Assembly: GCA_035293805.1 (NCBI GenBank)
Contig: DATGMD010000051.1
Span: 1-64,000 of the forward strand
Length of the DNA stretch: 64,000 nucleotides
Origin: JAJPHF01 sp035293805
GTDB taxonomy: Bacteria; Chloroflexota; UBA6077; JAJPHF01
Reading direction: 5' to 3'
Shown here: one piece after another, positions 26,155 to 34,800 of the stretch
Position numbering within the stretch: position 1 is the first letter of the stretch
Layout: each line of letters starts with the position of its first letter
Notes under the pieces: generated by a model
What the model saw: only the letters and a program-made list of their open reading frames with translations
Told to the model about the DNA's origin: nothing
Databases searched by the model: none
Made by a program: the position numbers and the translations under genes

Positions 26155-26194
26155 ATGGCGCGGTGCGCTGGGCATGCCCAGCACGCCGCGCCAT
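26155..26194. repeat. 40-bp near-perfect palindrome upstream of the permease gene
   Basis: Arms 26155-26174 and 26175-26194 are complementary apart from two positions in the middle of each arm. It stands in the 256-bp gap between grdB and the transporter genes; it could terminate the grdE-grdB transcript or be an operator for the transporter. The same gap carries, near 26245, a copy of the GGGGCGG...CCGCCC dispersed repeat. Confidence 0.45.
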
Positions 26195-26379
26195 GTACGA
26201 TTGATACTGCTGGCGAATCCGCCGGGGAACAGACGGGTGTCGTAGGGGCGGCTCTCGTGGCCGCCCGCGGCCTGTGGCGCGGAATACTGCAAGCGCCGCA
26301 GGCCGCAGCCCCGGCGCCGCCGACACGGACAGTCTCAGGCGGGCGCAACATTCGCCAGCAGCGTCCACGATTCACTAGC

Positions 26380-27678
26380 TCAGCCGCCCGCCGCGAACAC
26401 CTCGGGACGCTCCACCGGCGTTTGCAGCGCCTGCAGCGCCCGCTCGATGAGCCGCCGCCGCCAGGCGCGCTCCTGGGGCGGCGTGAGCGCCGGGTTGCCG
26501 GTCACGTGCAGCACGCCCGCCCCGCGGACGATGCGGTAGCAGCCGACGCTCTGCGCGATCGTGTCCAGCGCGGTGAACACCGCGGTCGGGATGCCGGCCC
26601 GCTCGATCTCCTGTGCCATCGCTGACCCGCAGCGAGTGCCGGAGCCTCAGGTAGCGGTGAGGATGACCGCGTCCACCCCCTGGCGTTTCAGTTCGTCCGC
26701 GATCTGCGCGCCCATCGCGCGGGCGTTGCGCACCGGCGTTGCCATGCCCGCCGTCACGTAGTAGCGGTCGTGCAGCTCGCCGATCCGCCCCTCGGCCACC
26801 ATCTCGCGGACCACGTCGGCCGGCACCAGCCGGAACGGCGAGCGGTTGACGTGCTCCGTGTCGTAACCGCCGTGGATGGCCTGGAAGCGCTCGGGGTGGC
26901 CGACCAGCTCCTCCACCGGGTACGACGCCCAGCGCTCCGACCAGCCCGTCGTCAGGCCGTCCGGGTTGTCGTGCGGCACCAGACCGCCCTCGGTGACCAG
27001 CGCCACCTTCGCCCGGCCGAGGTTGGGCACCGGCGCGGGCGGGGCGATCGGCTCGAACTCCGGCACCGCCAGCTCGGTGCCGACCTCCTCGCCGGCGAGC
27101 AGCCCCAGCAGCATGTCCACCGCGCGGTCGGCGGCCGGACGCTCGACGACCTGGTTGCGGCGGCCGCCCGACCCGTACAGCCCCGCGGCGGCCGGGTCCT
27201 CGATGCACTCGCCGGCCGCCAGGCGCGGCACGAGCCGCGCGATCGTCTCCATCGCCGCCGCCATGTTCGCCGCCGACTTGCCCGTGCGCGCGATCAGCGC
27301 GCGGCTGCGGTACAGCTCCAGCGCGGCGTTCTCCTCGTACAGGCCGGTGATCGCCGGCACGCCCGTCCGCGCGGGAAGCTCCGCCGCCAGCGCCGCGCAC
27401 ACCAGCCCGTAGCGTCCCGCGTTGAAGGCCGGGCCGAGCACCACGGCGTCCGGCTGCTCGGCGGCCACCAGCCGCGCCAGCTCGTCGGTCACGGCGTCCA
27501 GGTGCTCGGCGGCGTAGTTGTCGCCGCAGATCACGGTGACCACCGACGCGCCGCCTAGCTTCTGCGCCAGCAGCCGGGCGGGGCCGATGGCCTCGGCGCG
27601 CGCCTCGAGGCCGACGTCGGCCTTCTCCTCGCCACCGATGCCGGCGAAGAACTGATTGAGGTAGTGAACGATCTTCAT
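26380..27678 (-). CDS. grdB: GrdB-like selenoprotein B of glycine/sarcosine/betaine reductase (in-frame UGA = Sec344)
   Basis: From ATG 27678 (GGAG overlapping the grdE stop) the frame runs through MKIVHYLNQFFAGIGGEEKA and VPHDNPDG to VDAVILTAT, then TGA at 26649-26647, and continues in frame as GSGTRCGSAMAQEIERAGIP, then HVTGNPALTPPQERAWRRRL to a TGA at 26380. With Sec read at the first TGA the product is 432 residues, close to known GrdB, whose active site VILTST-U-GTCTRCG it closely parallels (recalled, not searched). Here the cysteine three after Sec is Gly while the one at +6 is kept. A hairpin with SECIS features follows the UGA (26619-26635). GrdB, with a GrdE-type partner, binds the amine substrate and passes a carboxymethyl group to GrdA. 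Confidence 0.93.
26619..26635 (-). promoter_or_regulatory. Putative bacterial SECIS hairpin after the grdB UGA
   Basis: In the mRNA, positions +12 to +28 after the UGA form UCGCUG-CGGGU-CAGCGA: six perfect base pairs and a five-base loop whose second base is G. The loop begins 18 bases after the UGA. Small apical loop, a G in the first two loop positions and 16-37 bases of spacing are the accepted features of bacterial SECIS elements read by SelB. Confidence 0.75.
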
Positions 27679-27687
27679 ACCTTGCTC

Positions 27688-28965
27688 CTACACGGCCACG
27701 GCGCGCACGCGCGTCCCGCCCACCTGCGAGGTCGAGCAGTAGAGCGCGTACAGCGGCACGGTCAGCGGCCCGCCCAGATTGGCACCGAAGGTGGATTCCC
27801 CGGTGTCCAGGCCGACGACGCGCTCGGCGGCGTCCACCGTCACGCGCTCCTCGCGGTTGCCCGTGGACACCAGGTGGCGCGCGGCCGACGAGTAGTAGAT
27901 CAGCGGCGTGTCGGCGCCTTGCTCGCCGGCCATCTCGTAGGTGATGCCCACGCAGCGGATGCCGGCCGCGGTGGCGCCCTCGATCGTCAGCATCTGGTCG
28001 ACGATCGACATGCCGCCGCCCTCCTGGGTGAACACGGCGCCCTCGGCCCGCAGCGCGCGCAGGAGCTGCACCGCGTGGGCCGCCGAGCGCTGCTTGGCGG
28101 GCGTGGACTTGTGATGGCCCTCCATCAGCACGACGGGCAAGAGAGTCAGGCGCCCGGCGCGCTCCTCCGCCAGCAGCCGCCGCAGGACCGGGTTGCTGGT
28201 GTGGTGGACCGTCGGGTTCGTCTGCAGGCCGTGGTTGCCCGAGACCATCGCCCCGTCGAGCAATTCCGCGGCCTCGATCAGCGTCGGGTACATGAAGGCG
28301 ATGTCGGCGCCGTAGAGGAACGTCTCCAGCAGCGCGCCCTGCGACTGGATCTGGTAGACGTAGGCGACGCGCGGCGGGCCGCCGGCCGCGGCCGACGGGC
28401 GCTCCCACGAGGCCGGAACCTGCTCGTCGGCGCCGTCGGCTGCGTCCACGGCCAGCGCGCCGATGGCCGTCGAGAGGCGGATCAGCGCGCGGCGCACGGC
28501 GTCGTCGGCCACCGCCTTGTCCTGGATCGCCGGATCGAGGCGCACGTCGACGGCCAGTGTCGGTGTCGCCGCGAACGGGCTCCAGCGCGCGCCCTCGCCC
28601 CAGTAGTCGATGAACGCCTGGCGGGCGACCATCAGCCCGCCCTCGCCGGTGGGCAGCAGGCCCGAGGCGACGATCTGGAAGCCGTCGAGCACGTGGGTCC
28701 GACCGCTCCCGGCGGCGACCGGCGGACCGTCGAAGCCGGGATAGGTCGGGCCGTCCTCTTTCTTGCGCGCGTCGAACACGTCGAGCACGTTCAGCACGCG
28801 CGTGCGCTCGCCCGGCTGGACGACGGCGAGGTGGGCCGCGGCGATGCGCGGATCGTCGGTCACGAGCGCCGTCAGCGCGTCGAGGTCGAGCGACAGGCGG
28901 CCGTCGCGGTAGCCGGCGGCGCCCGCCGCGACCTCGCGGACCGGATGGGTGGTGCGTGTCAGCAT
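27688..28965 (-). CDS. grdE: GrdE-like substrate-binding subunit of reductase component B, lacking the pyruvoyl cysteine
   Basis: The 425-residue protein has the length and layout of the GrdE proprotein: an early HLAVVQPGERTRVLNVLDVF, GPTYPGFDG, central VAYVYQIQSQGALLETFLYG, and the C-terminal TQEGGGMSIVDQMLTIEGAT. In characterised GrdE the chain self-cleaves at an Asn-Cys bond near residue 242, the Cys becoming a pyruvoyl group. The corresponding place here reads GAMVSGN-H-GLQTNPTVHHTSNP, with His245 where Cys is expected, so no pyruvoyl can form by that route. It is encoded immediately upstream of grdB (nine-base gap) and two bases after the amidohydrolase gene, in one operon. The substrate is therefore probably not handled exactly as glycine is. 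Confidence 0.85.
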   Translation of the reverse strand: MLTRTTHPVREVAAGAAGYRDGRLSLDLDALTALVTDDPRIAAAHLAVVQPGERTRVLNVLDVFDARKKEDGPTYPGFDGPPVAAGSGRTHVLDGFQIVASGLLPTGEGGLMVARQAFIDYWGEGARWSPFAATPTLAVDVRLDPAIQDKAVADDAVRRALIRLSTAIGALAVDAADGADEQVPASWERPSAAAGGPPRVAYVYQIQSQGALLETFLYGADIAFMYPTLIEAAELLDGAMVSGNHGLQTNPTVHHTSNPVLRRLLAEERAGRLTLLPVVLMEGHHKSTPAKQRSAAHAVQLLRALRAEGAVFTQEGGGMSIVDQMLTIEGATAAGIRCVGITYEMAGEQGADTPLIYYSSAARHLVSTGNREERVTVDAAERVVGLDTGESTFGANLGGPLTVPLYALYCSTSQVGGTRVRAVAV

Positions 28966-28967
28966 GG

Positions 28968-30356
28968 TCAGTAGCTCCCCGCGAGGTGGGCCGGGGCCGG
29001 CGCGAGCCAGGGCCCCGGCTCGAAGCCGATACGGCGCAGGTAGGCCGCCACGATGGCCTCGGCTTCTTCGAGCAGCGCGTCCTCGTCCACGAGCGTCGAA
29101 CGCCCGTCGCGGACGACCAGCCGTCCGTCGACCAGCACGTGGCGGATCAGGCCGGCGTGCGTGGCGTAGACGAGCGCGTAGACCGGGTCCACGACGGGCG
29201 TCTGCAGCAGCGAGCGCAGGTCGATCAGCACCAGGTCGGCCGCGCGCCCCGGCGCGATGAGGCCCGTCGTCTCGCCGAGCCCGAGGGCGCGGGCGCCGTT
29301 GATCGTCGCCATGCGCAGCGCGTCGAGCTTCGACACGGCGGTCGGGTCGAGGCGGTGGGCGGCGTGCATCCCTAGCTCGCTGCGCATCTCGACCAGCATG
29401 TCGCTCGACCCGTCAAGGCCGATGCACACGTTCACGCCCGCGCGCAAGAGATCGGGCACGCGCGTGAAGCCCTTGGCGAGCTTCATGTGGTTCGTCGGGC
29501 AGTGGACGACGTGGCAGCCCCGCTCGCGCAGCAGCGCGATCTCGCCGTCGTCGAGGATGACGCAGTGGACGAGCACCGTCCGCGGCGTGAGGAACCCTAG
29601 CTGGTCGAGCGCGCGGATCGGCGTGGCGCCGCACTCGCGCTGCCACACCTCCTGCTCGGCCGCCGTCTCGGAGACGTGCGTGTACAGGCCGCAGCCCAGC
29701 GCGTCGGCCAGGTCGCGCGCGCGGCGGTACTCGTCGGGGTGGGTCTGGCGGATGCTGACCGGCGCCACGAAGAAGCGGTCGGCGGGCACGCGGCCGTCCT
29801 CGACCAGCGCGCGCATCCGCGCGGCCGCCGCGTCCCAGGTCTCGCACACCGGCTCGTAGGGCCGCGTCATGATGCCGCGGGCGTACAGCCAGCGCACGCC
29901 GCACTCGGCGTAGCCCTCCAGCGACGCCTCGTCGAGACCGGGCGCGTGGAAGGTGTAGCAGTGGTCCACGACGGTCGTCATGCCCATCTTCAGCCGCTGG
30001 AGCGCCGTCAGGCGGGCGCCCAGGCGATACTCAGTCGGCCCCATCGCCTGGCCGGTCTGCCACATCACCCGCAGGTACTCGTCGAGCTTCAGGCCCTCGC
30101 CGATCGGCAGGCCGGGCGTCAGGAAGCGGAAGTGGTCATGGACGTCGGCGAAGCCGGGCACGGCCAGCAGGCCGCGGCCGTCGAGCGCCGCGCCGCCAGC
30201 GCCGGCACCGTCCGCGGCCTCGCCCTGCCCCGCCGGCGCGATCCCCGTGATCCGACCGTCGCCCAGCGCGAGGTCCACTACCCGCGGTGTGAAGTCCTCG
30301 CCGACGAGGGCGGTGACGTTGCGGATCGCGACGACCGGGGGCGCACTCGGGCTCAC
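28968..30356 (-). CDS. Amidohydrolase family protein (TrzA/AtzA/SsnA-like deaminase)
   Basis: A 462-residue metal-dependent hydrolase of the cytosine deaminase/ATZ-TRZ branch: N-terminal metal-site region GFADVHDHFRF, the third His in LYTHVSE, a further site in HCVILDDGEIALL, and the catalytic Asp region IGLDGSSDMLVEMRSELG, then PGRAADLVLIDL. Members deaminate or dechlorinate N-heterocycles and N-alkylated ureas. GTG 30356 is the start: the codon overlaps the stop of the preceding gene (GTGA). It is followed two bases later by grdE, which ties it to the selenoprotein reductase. Substrate unknown; creatinine-, hydantoin- or guanine-like rings are possible. Confidence 0.87.
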   Translation of the reverse strand: MSPSAPPVVAIRNVTALVGEDFTPRVVDLALGDGRITGIAPAGQGEAADGAGAGGAALDGRGLLAVPGFADVHDHFRFLTPGLPIGEGLKLDEYLRVMWQTGQAMGPTEYRLGARLTALQRLKMGMTTVVDHCYTFHAPGLDEASLEGYAECGVRWLYARGIMTRPYEPVCETWDAAAARMRALVEDGRVPADRFFVAPVSIRQTHPDEYRRARDLADALGCGLYTHVSETAAEQEVWQRECGATPIRALDQLGFLTPRTVLVHCVILDDGEIALLRERGCHVVHCPTNHMKLAKGFTRVPDLLRAGVNVCIGLDGSSDMLVEMRSELGMHAAHRLDPTAVSKLDALRMATINGARALGLGETTGLIAPGRAADLVLIDLRSLLQTPVVDPVYALVYATHAGLIRHVLVDGRLVVRDGRSTLVDEDALLEEAEAIVAAYLRRIGFEPGPWLAPAPAHLAGSY

Positions 30357-31471
30357 GCGCTCACCCCCGCGGCGGCGGTCGTGCCCGTCTCCGCGAACCG
30401 CCGCAGGCCCGCGGCGTCCAGCCCGCCGAGGCCCAGCGTCGCCAGCGTCCGGCCCTCGGCCCGGAAGTCGCGCTGGAGCATGACCGAGGTGAGGGCGATC
30501 AGGCCGTCGATCACCGGCGTGTCCACGCCGACCGCGTCGCCGAGCGAGGCCGCCAGCACGAGCGCGTAGGGCACGTCCTCGGTCAGGAAGCGCGTCTGGA
30601 GCGCCTGCGGCCCCGTCGCCACGTAGCCCTGGACGAGCTTGCTGGCGCGCATCACCGCGTACAGGTCGCCGGCGTCCGGGGCGAAGCCCTGGGCGATGAG
30701 GAAGTCGCGGTAGCGCCGCCGGTCGCGCAGCCCGAGCGCCTGCCGGATGGCGAATAGCTCGCCGTCCACCGCCTCGATGGCGCGCACCACGCTCGGCGTG
30801 GCGCCCTCGCCCCAGAGCAGCATGCCGCCCATCCGGTTCTCCAGCGTGCCGACGTTCGTAACGATCGTGGCGACGTGGTCGATGGCGTTGTAGTTGACCA
30901 GCACCGTCTCCCACACCGACCCGGCCGGGGTGACGTAGTCCCACACGTCGTGGATCAGGGCGACCAGGCCGGCGGTCTGGTCGGCGGGCAGCCCGGCCAG
31001 CAGGACGCCGCCGGTCTTGCGGTCGGCCGTCACGCCGCCCGGCCCGGCCGGGCGCGCGAGGTACGGCAGCGTGTTCGTCTCGCCGACGCGGACGCCGCCC
31101 TTGCCCGCCCGCAGGAGGGCCTGCCGCGCGATGATCGAGCCGCTGCCCTCGCCGAAGAAGAGGAGCGCCTGGCCCTCCTGGAGCAGCGGCGTGAGCACTT
31201 CGACGAACGGCTCGTGCCCAAAGCAGGGCACCACGACGATTACTAGCTCGGCGCCCGCCACCGCCTCGGCCACGCCCGCCGCCACGGCCACGGGCTGCAC
31301 CCGCCAGCCGTAGAGCCCCGCGCCGACGCGCACGCCGCCCTGCTCGCGCACCGGCGCCAGGTTCGCGGCGAACGCCGGCAGGTCGGCCAGCACCGCCTGG
31401 TGGCCCGCCTGCGCGAGGTCCGCGGCCACGGCCAGGGCGCCCCCGCCGGAGCCCAGCACTGCGACTCTCAT
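30353..31471 (-). CDS. NAD/NADP octopine/nopaline dehydrogenase family protein, copy 1
   Basis: A 372-residue protein with an N-terminal Rossmann motif (MRVAVLGSGGGALAVAADLA) and the octopine-dehydrogenase domain (ETVLVNYNAIDHVATIVTNV, then MLLWGEGATPSVVRAIEAVD, with the conserved His of the catalytic region). The family interconverts opines with an amino acid plus a keto acid using NAD(P)H. ATG 31471 is chosen because AGAGGTGG precedes it and the Rossmann motif begins there. It is the first gene of the operon continuing into the amidohydrolase, grdE and grdB. A paralogue with nearly the same architecture is at 34801-35907. Confidence 0.88.
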   Translation of the reverse strand: MRVAVLGSGGGALAVAADLAQAGHQAVLADLPAFAANLAPVREQGGVRVGAGLYGWRVQPVAVAAGVAEAVAGAELVIVVVPCFGHEPFVEVLTPLLQEGQALLFFGEGSGSIIARQALLRAGKGGVRVGETNTLPYLARPAGPGGVTADRKTGGVLLAGLPADQTAGLVALIHDVWDYVTPAGSVWETVLVNYNAIDHVATIVTNVGTLENRMGGMLLWGEGATPSVVRAIEAVDGELFAIRQALGLRDRRRYRDFLIAQGFAPDAGDLYAVMRASKLVQGYVATGPQALQTRFLTEDVPYALVLAASLGDAVGVDTPVIDGLIALTSVMLQRDFRAEGRTLATLGLGGLDAAGLRRFAETGTTAAAGVSA

Positions 31472-31628
31472 GCCCACCTCTCCCAATTCCAAGCCCGCCA
31501 GCGTAAATCTCGCGTGATACAGCGTCATCCAGTCATCGCAGCGGCGCAGCACAGCGGCGCCGCCCGGCCGGCGTCGCTCGGTCCGATCATCGTGCCACCC
31601 GCTCTAACCGAGCACGCGACGTGGTGTA

Positions 31629-31779
31629 GGGGCGGGTTTCATGCCCGCCCGCGGCCGTCGAGGCCGCCAACCCGGCGCCGCTCACCATCGACCCACCGCG
31701 CGCCACCGGCCCCTCGGCGTGCCGTCGGGGCGGGTGTCCTGCCCGCCCGCGGCCGTCCCGGCCCCCAATCCGGCGCCGC
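31629..31779. repeat. Two direct copies of a palindrome-centred repeat in a 365-bp intergenic region
   Basis: Copies start at 31629 and 31727, 98 bp apart. Each begins with a palindrome (GGGGCGGGT..C..TGCCCGCCC) and continues CGCGGCCGTC and a shared tail ending CCGGCGCCG. Diverged copies occur near 26245 and 33508. No gene is seen in 31472-31836 apart from these. Confidence 0.75.
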
Positions 31780-31836
31780 CAACCGCTCACCCACTGTGCA
31801 CCATGCCGTAGGCTCGCCTCGCTTCCACTCGCATCC

Positions 31837-32700
31837 TTAGCTAATGAGCCCGCTCGCGGCGGCGTCGGGCCGGCCGAACGCGCCCTCGCGCACCAGCAGC
31901 TCGCGGACGGCCGCACAGGCGTCGCCAAACGCGCGCGAGTTCATCTCTGGCAGGTCGATCGGCCGCTCCAGCGGCGGCTCAACCACCCCGGCGATGCGGC
32001 CCGGCCGCGCCGACATGACGACGATGCGGTTGCCCAGCAGCACCGCCTCGGTGATCGAGTGCGTGACGAACAGCACGGCCACGCCGCGGCTCAGGCCGAG
32101 GTGCTGGAGGTCGAGCGCCATCTGCTCGCGCGTGAGCGCGTCGAGCGCGGCGAACGGCTCGTCCATCAGCAGGAGCGTCGGCTGGCAGATCAGCGCCCGG
32201 CAAAGCGCTACGCGCTGCTGCATGCCGCCTGATAGCTCGTGCGGCCGGCAGTGCTCGAAGCCCGCCAGGCCCACCTGGTCCAGCAGCTCGCGCGCGTGAT
32301 CCACGTAGGCGCGGCGCGGCAGCCCCCGCATCTCCGCTTGCAGCAGCACGTTGTCGAGCGTCGTGCGCCACGTCAGCAGCAGCGGCCGCTGGAACACCAT
32401 GCCCAGGTGGGGGCTCGGCCCCGTGACCGGCTGGCCGTCGATCGTGATCGTCCCCTGCGTCGGCCGCAGCAGCCCGGCCACCATCGACAGCAGCGTGGAC
32501 TTGCCGCAGCCGCTCGGGCCGACGAGCACCACGAACTCGCCGCGCCCGAGCGTCAGGCTCACGTCGCGCAGCACCTCCAGGCTGCCTAGCTGCTGGCGCC
32601 GGAAGGTGTGGCTGACGTGGTCGATCACCACGTAGCGGTCGCGGGCGGGCGGCGGCTCCAGCGCTACGCGGTCCGCTCGCTCTGCGCCGTTGTGTGCCAT
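31837..32700 (-). CDS. ABC transporter ATP-binding protein, SsuB/TauB-like
   Basis: The 287-residue ATPase has Walker A VGPSGCGKSTLLS, Q-loop MVFQRPLLLTWRT, the signature ELSGGMQQRVALCRALI, Walker B TLLLMDEPFAALDALTRE and the His switch FVTHSITEAVLL. This is the nitrate/sulfonate/taurine importer class. The start at 32700 overlaps the permease end by 37 bases; a shorter start just before YVVIDHVSH is possible. Together with the permease and binding protein upstream it forms a complete importer. Confidence 0.92.
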   Translation of the reverse strand: MAHNGAERADRVALEPPPARDRYVVIDHVSHTFRRQQLGSLEVLRDVSLTLGRGEFVVLVGPSGCGKSTLLSMVAGLLRPTQGTITIDGQPVTGPSPHLGMVFQRPLLLTWRTTLDNVLLQAEMRGLPRRAYVDHARELLDQVGLAGFEHCRPHELSGGMQQRVALCRALICQPTLLLMDEPFAALDALTREQMALDLQHLGLSRGVAVLFVTHSITEAVLLGNRIVVMSARPGRIAGVVEPPLERPIDLPEMNSRAFGDACAAVRELLVREGAFGRPDAAASGLIS

Positions 32701-33434
32701 GGAATGATCAACCTCTCCGCCAGTACGACTAGCTCGAACAGCAGCGTGCCGACGATCGCCATGAGCAGGACGGCGGCGAACGCCAGGCTGGTGTCGGCCT
32801 GGCCGTTCGCCTGGATCAGCAGCCAGCCCAGCCCGCGGTCGGCGCCCACGAACTCGCCCACCACCGCGCCCACGACGGCCAGGGTGGACGCCACCTTGAA
32901 CCCGGCGAACATCTGCGGCAGCGCGCTCGGCAGGCGCACCTTCCAGAACGTCCGCCAGGCGTTCCCCTGCATCACCCGCGCGAGCCGCAGCAGCTCCGGA
33001 TCGACGGACGCCAGCCCGCCGGCCGTGTCCACGATGACCGGGAAGAAGGCGATCAGGAACGTGATCATGATCTTCGGCGTCATGTCGAAGCCGAACCAGA
33101 TGATGAACAGCGGCGCCAGCGCTACCTTCGGGATCGTCTGCGTCGAGACGAGCAGCGGGTAGACGGTGCGCGCCAGCCAGGGCCACGACTCCAGCAGCAC
33201 GCCGAGCAGCACGCCGACGACCACCGCCGCGGCGAAGCCCACGGCGATCTCCTGCATGGTGTACCAGGAGTTACCCAGGAACAGGCCCGGCTGGGCGATG
33301 ATCCGCTTCACCACCAGCGACGGCGCCGGCACGATGAACGGCTTGACGTGGAAGGCCCAGACGATCAGCTCCCACAGCCCGATCGTCACGGTGACGACCA
33401 GCACCGCCTCCAGCCAGCGCGGGATCTTGCGCAC
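32664..33434 (-). CDS. ABC transporter permease, SsuC/TauC-like
   Basis: A 256-residue membrane protein with about six hydrophobic helices and the family's cytoplasmic EAA-type loop (LLRLARVMQGNAWRTFWKVR, then LPSALPQMFAGFKVASTLAV). The motifs PAPSLVVKRI near the N terminus and VVGEFVGADRGLGWL are standard for SsuC/TauC. It pairs with the ATPase downstream and the binding protein encoded about 190 bp upstream; the gap contains a diverged copy of the palindrome-centred repeat. Confidence 0.92.
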   Translation of the reverse strand: MRKIPRWLEAVLVVTVTIGLWELIVWAFHVKPFIVPAPSLVVKRIIAQPGLFLGNSWYTMQEIAVGFAAAVVVGVLLGVLLESWPWLARTVYPLLVSTQTIPKVALAPLFIIWFGFDMTPKIMITFLIAFFPVIVDTAGGLASVDPELLRLARVMQGNAWRTFWKVRLPSALPQMFAGFKVASTLAVVGAVVGEFVGADRGLGWLLIQANGQADTSLAFAAVLLMAIVGTLLFELVVLAERLIIPWHTTAQSERTA

Positions 33435-33627
33435 CGCGATCTCCCTCTAGCCCTCGCGCGCCTAGAGCCGTTTGCCGAATGCCTGAGCGGCCAGAGCCCA
33501 ACCGGCCGTAGCGCGGGTTGCTTGTCGCCCGCGGCGGCCGTCGAGGCCGCAACCGCGACGCTGCCGACCCGTTCAAAAACTATGCAAACCGCTAGCGGCC
33601 GAAGCTCTCACCGAATGCGGCCTCGCT

Positions 33628-34689
33628 CTACGACGGCAGAAAGTCGTTGGTGTAGACGTCCGACGGCTGCGTGGGCGTGTTCAGCAGCCCGTTCTTGCGC
33701 AGGATGTCGAGCGTCGCCACCCAGTCTTGCTCCGCCATCCAGCCGATCGGCTTGTCCCGCGTGTTCGCCGTGTGCCACAGCGGCACCCAGAGCGACCACT
33801 GCTTGAGCAACAGGTCGGGATCGGCGGTCTCCTTGAACTGCTTGGCATACTGCGCGCACGCGGCGGCGTCCGCCTCGCAGTCCTTCAAAGCGCGCACCGT
33901 CGCCCGCAAGAAGCGCCGCAGCACATCCGGCTGATTGCGAATCGTGTCGTCGGTCACCATCAGGCTATCGGCCAGCATCGACAGACCGCTGTCGCTGTAC
34001 ATGAACAGATTGAACTGGTCCTGCTGCGCAAAGTATGGGGCCGGCAAGCTCGTGATGTAGGTCGTGGCCGCGTCGGTCTGATGGTTGATGAACGTCGTGA
34101 ACTTCGTCGCGCCGTCGAGCGGCACCTGGCGGACCGAGGCCGGGTCGACCTTGTTGTTCGCCAGGTAGGCCGGCAGCATCAGCAGCGGCACCTCGCCGGG
34201 CGTGACGCCCAGCCGCTTGCCGGCGAGGTCGGCGGGCGTGTTCACGCCGGCGTCCTTCCAGGCGACGATCGCCATCGAGGTGACCTGGCCGAACGTGGCG
34301 ATCACCTTCAGGTTGATCCCCTTGTCACGCAGCGAGGCCGTGCTCGCCGCGTCGCTCTCGGCGATCATCAGGTTGCCGTTCGCCACGAGCTGCGCGTTCG
34401 CGACGCCGCCCTCGCCCTCGCGCAGGTCCACGTCGAGGTTCTCGGCCTGGTAGTAGCCTTTCTCGAGCGCCGTGACGTAGGGCAGGCGCTGGCCGGCGAG
34501 GAAGAAGCCGAGCCGGAAGGACACCTTGTCGGGCGCGCCCGCGCCCGGCGCGGTCGCCTGCCCGCCGCTCGCCGGCGCCGCCGGCTTGCTCGGCTGGGCC
34601 GCGGTCCCGCCGCTGCCCGCGCTACAAGCCGCGCCCGCCATCACGAGCGCCAGGACCGGCGCCAGCCACGCTCGACCGTGTAGCCGCAT
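33628..34689 (-). CDS. ABC transporter substrate-binding lipoprotein, NMT1/SsuA-like, with its own transporter
   Basis: The 353-residue protein has a signal peptide and likely lipid-attachment cysteine (MAGAAC), then FRLGFFLAGQRLPYVTALEK, DVDLREGEGGVANAQLVANG and LAGKRLGVTPGEVPLLMLPA. ATG 34689 follows GAGAGGAG and starts at the basic tip of the signal peptide. It is the only NMT1-type binding protein in the window with a permease and ATPase on the same strand just downstream, so it probably defines that importer. The ligand might be processed by the surrounding oxidoreductases. Confidence 0.88.
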   Translation of the reverse strand: MRLHGRAWLAPVLALVMAGAACSAGSGGTAAQPSKPAAPASGGQATAPGAGAPDKVSFRLGFFLAGQRLPYVTALEKGYYQAENLDVDLREGEGGVANAQLVANGNLMIAESDAASTASLRDKGINLKVIATFGQVTSMAIVAWKDAGVNTPADLAGKRLGVTPGEVPLLMLPAYLANNKVDPASVRQVPLDGATKFTTFINHQTDAATTYITSLPAPYFAQQDQFNLFMYSDSGLSMLADSLMVTDDTIRNQPDVLRRFLRATVRALKDCEADAAACAQYAKQFKETADPDLLLKQWSLWVPLWHTANTRDKPIGWMAEQDWVATLDILRKNGLLNTPTQPSDVYTNDFLPS

Positions 34690-34800
34690 GACTCCGCTCC
34701 TCTCGCCCGGCCGCCGGCCGGGCGCCGCGGCGAGCCGATTAGGCTCGGCCGCCTCCCTCACCGCGCGTCCCTACGTCACTCCAGGGTCGTGTAGCATCGC

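Noticed and set aside
26380..26619. Separate 79-residue gene downstream of grdB
   Set aside because: It is in the same frame as grdB, has no ribosome-binding site, and its sequence is the GrdB C terminus after Sec.
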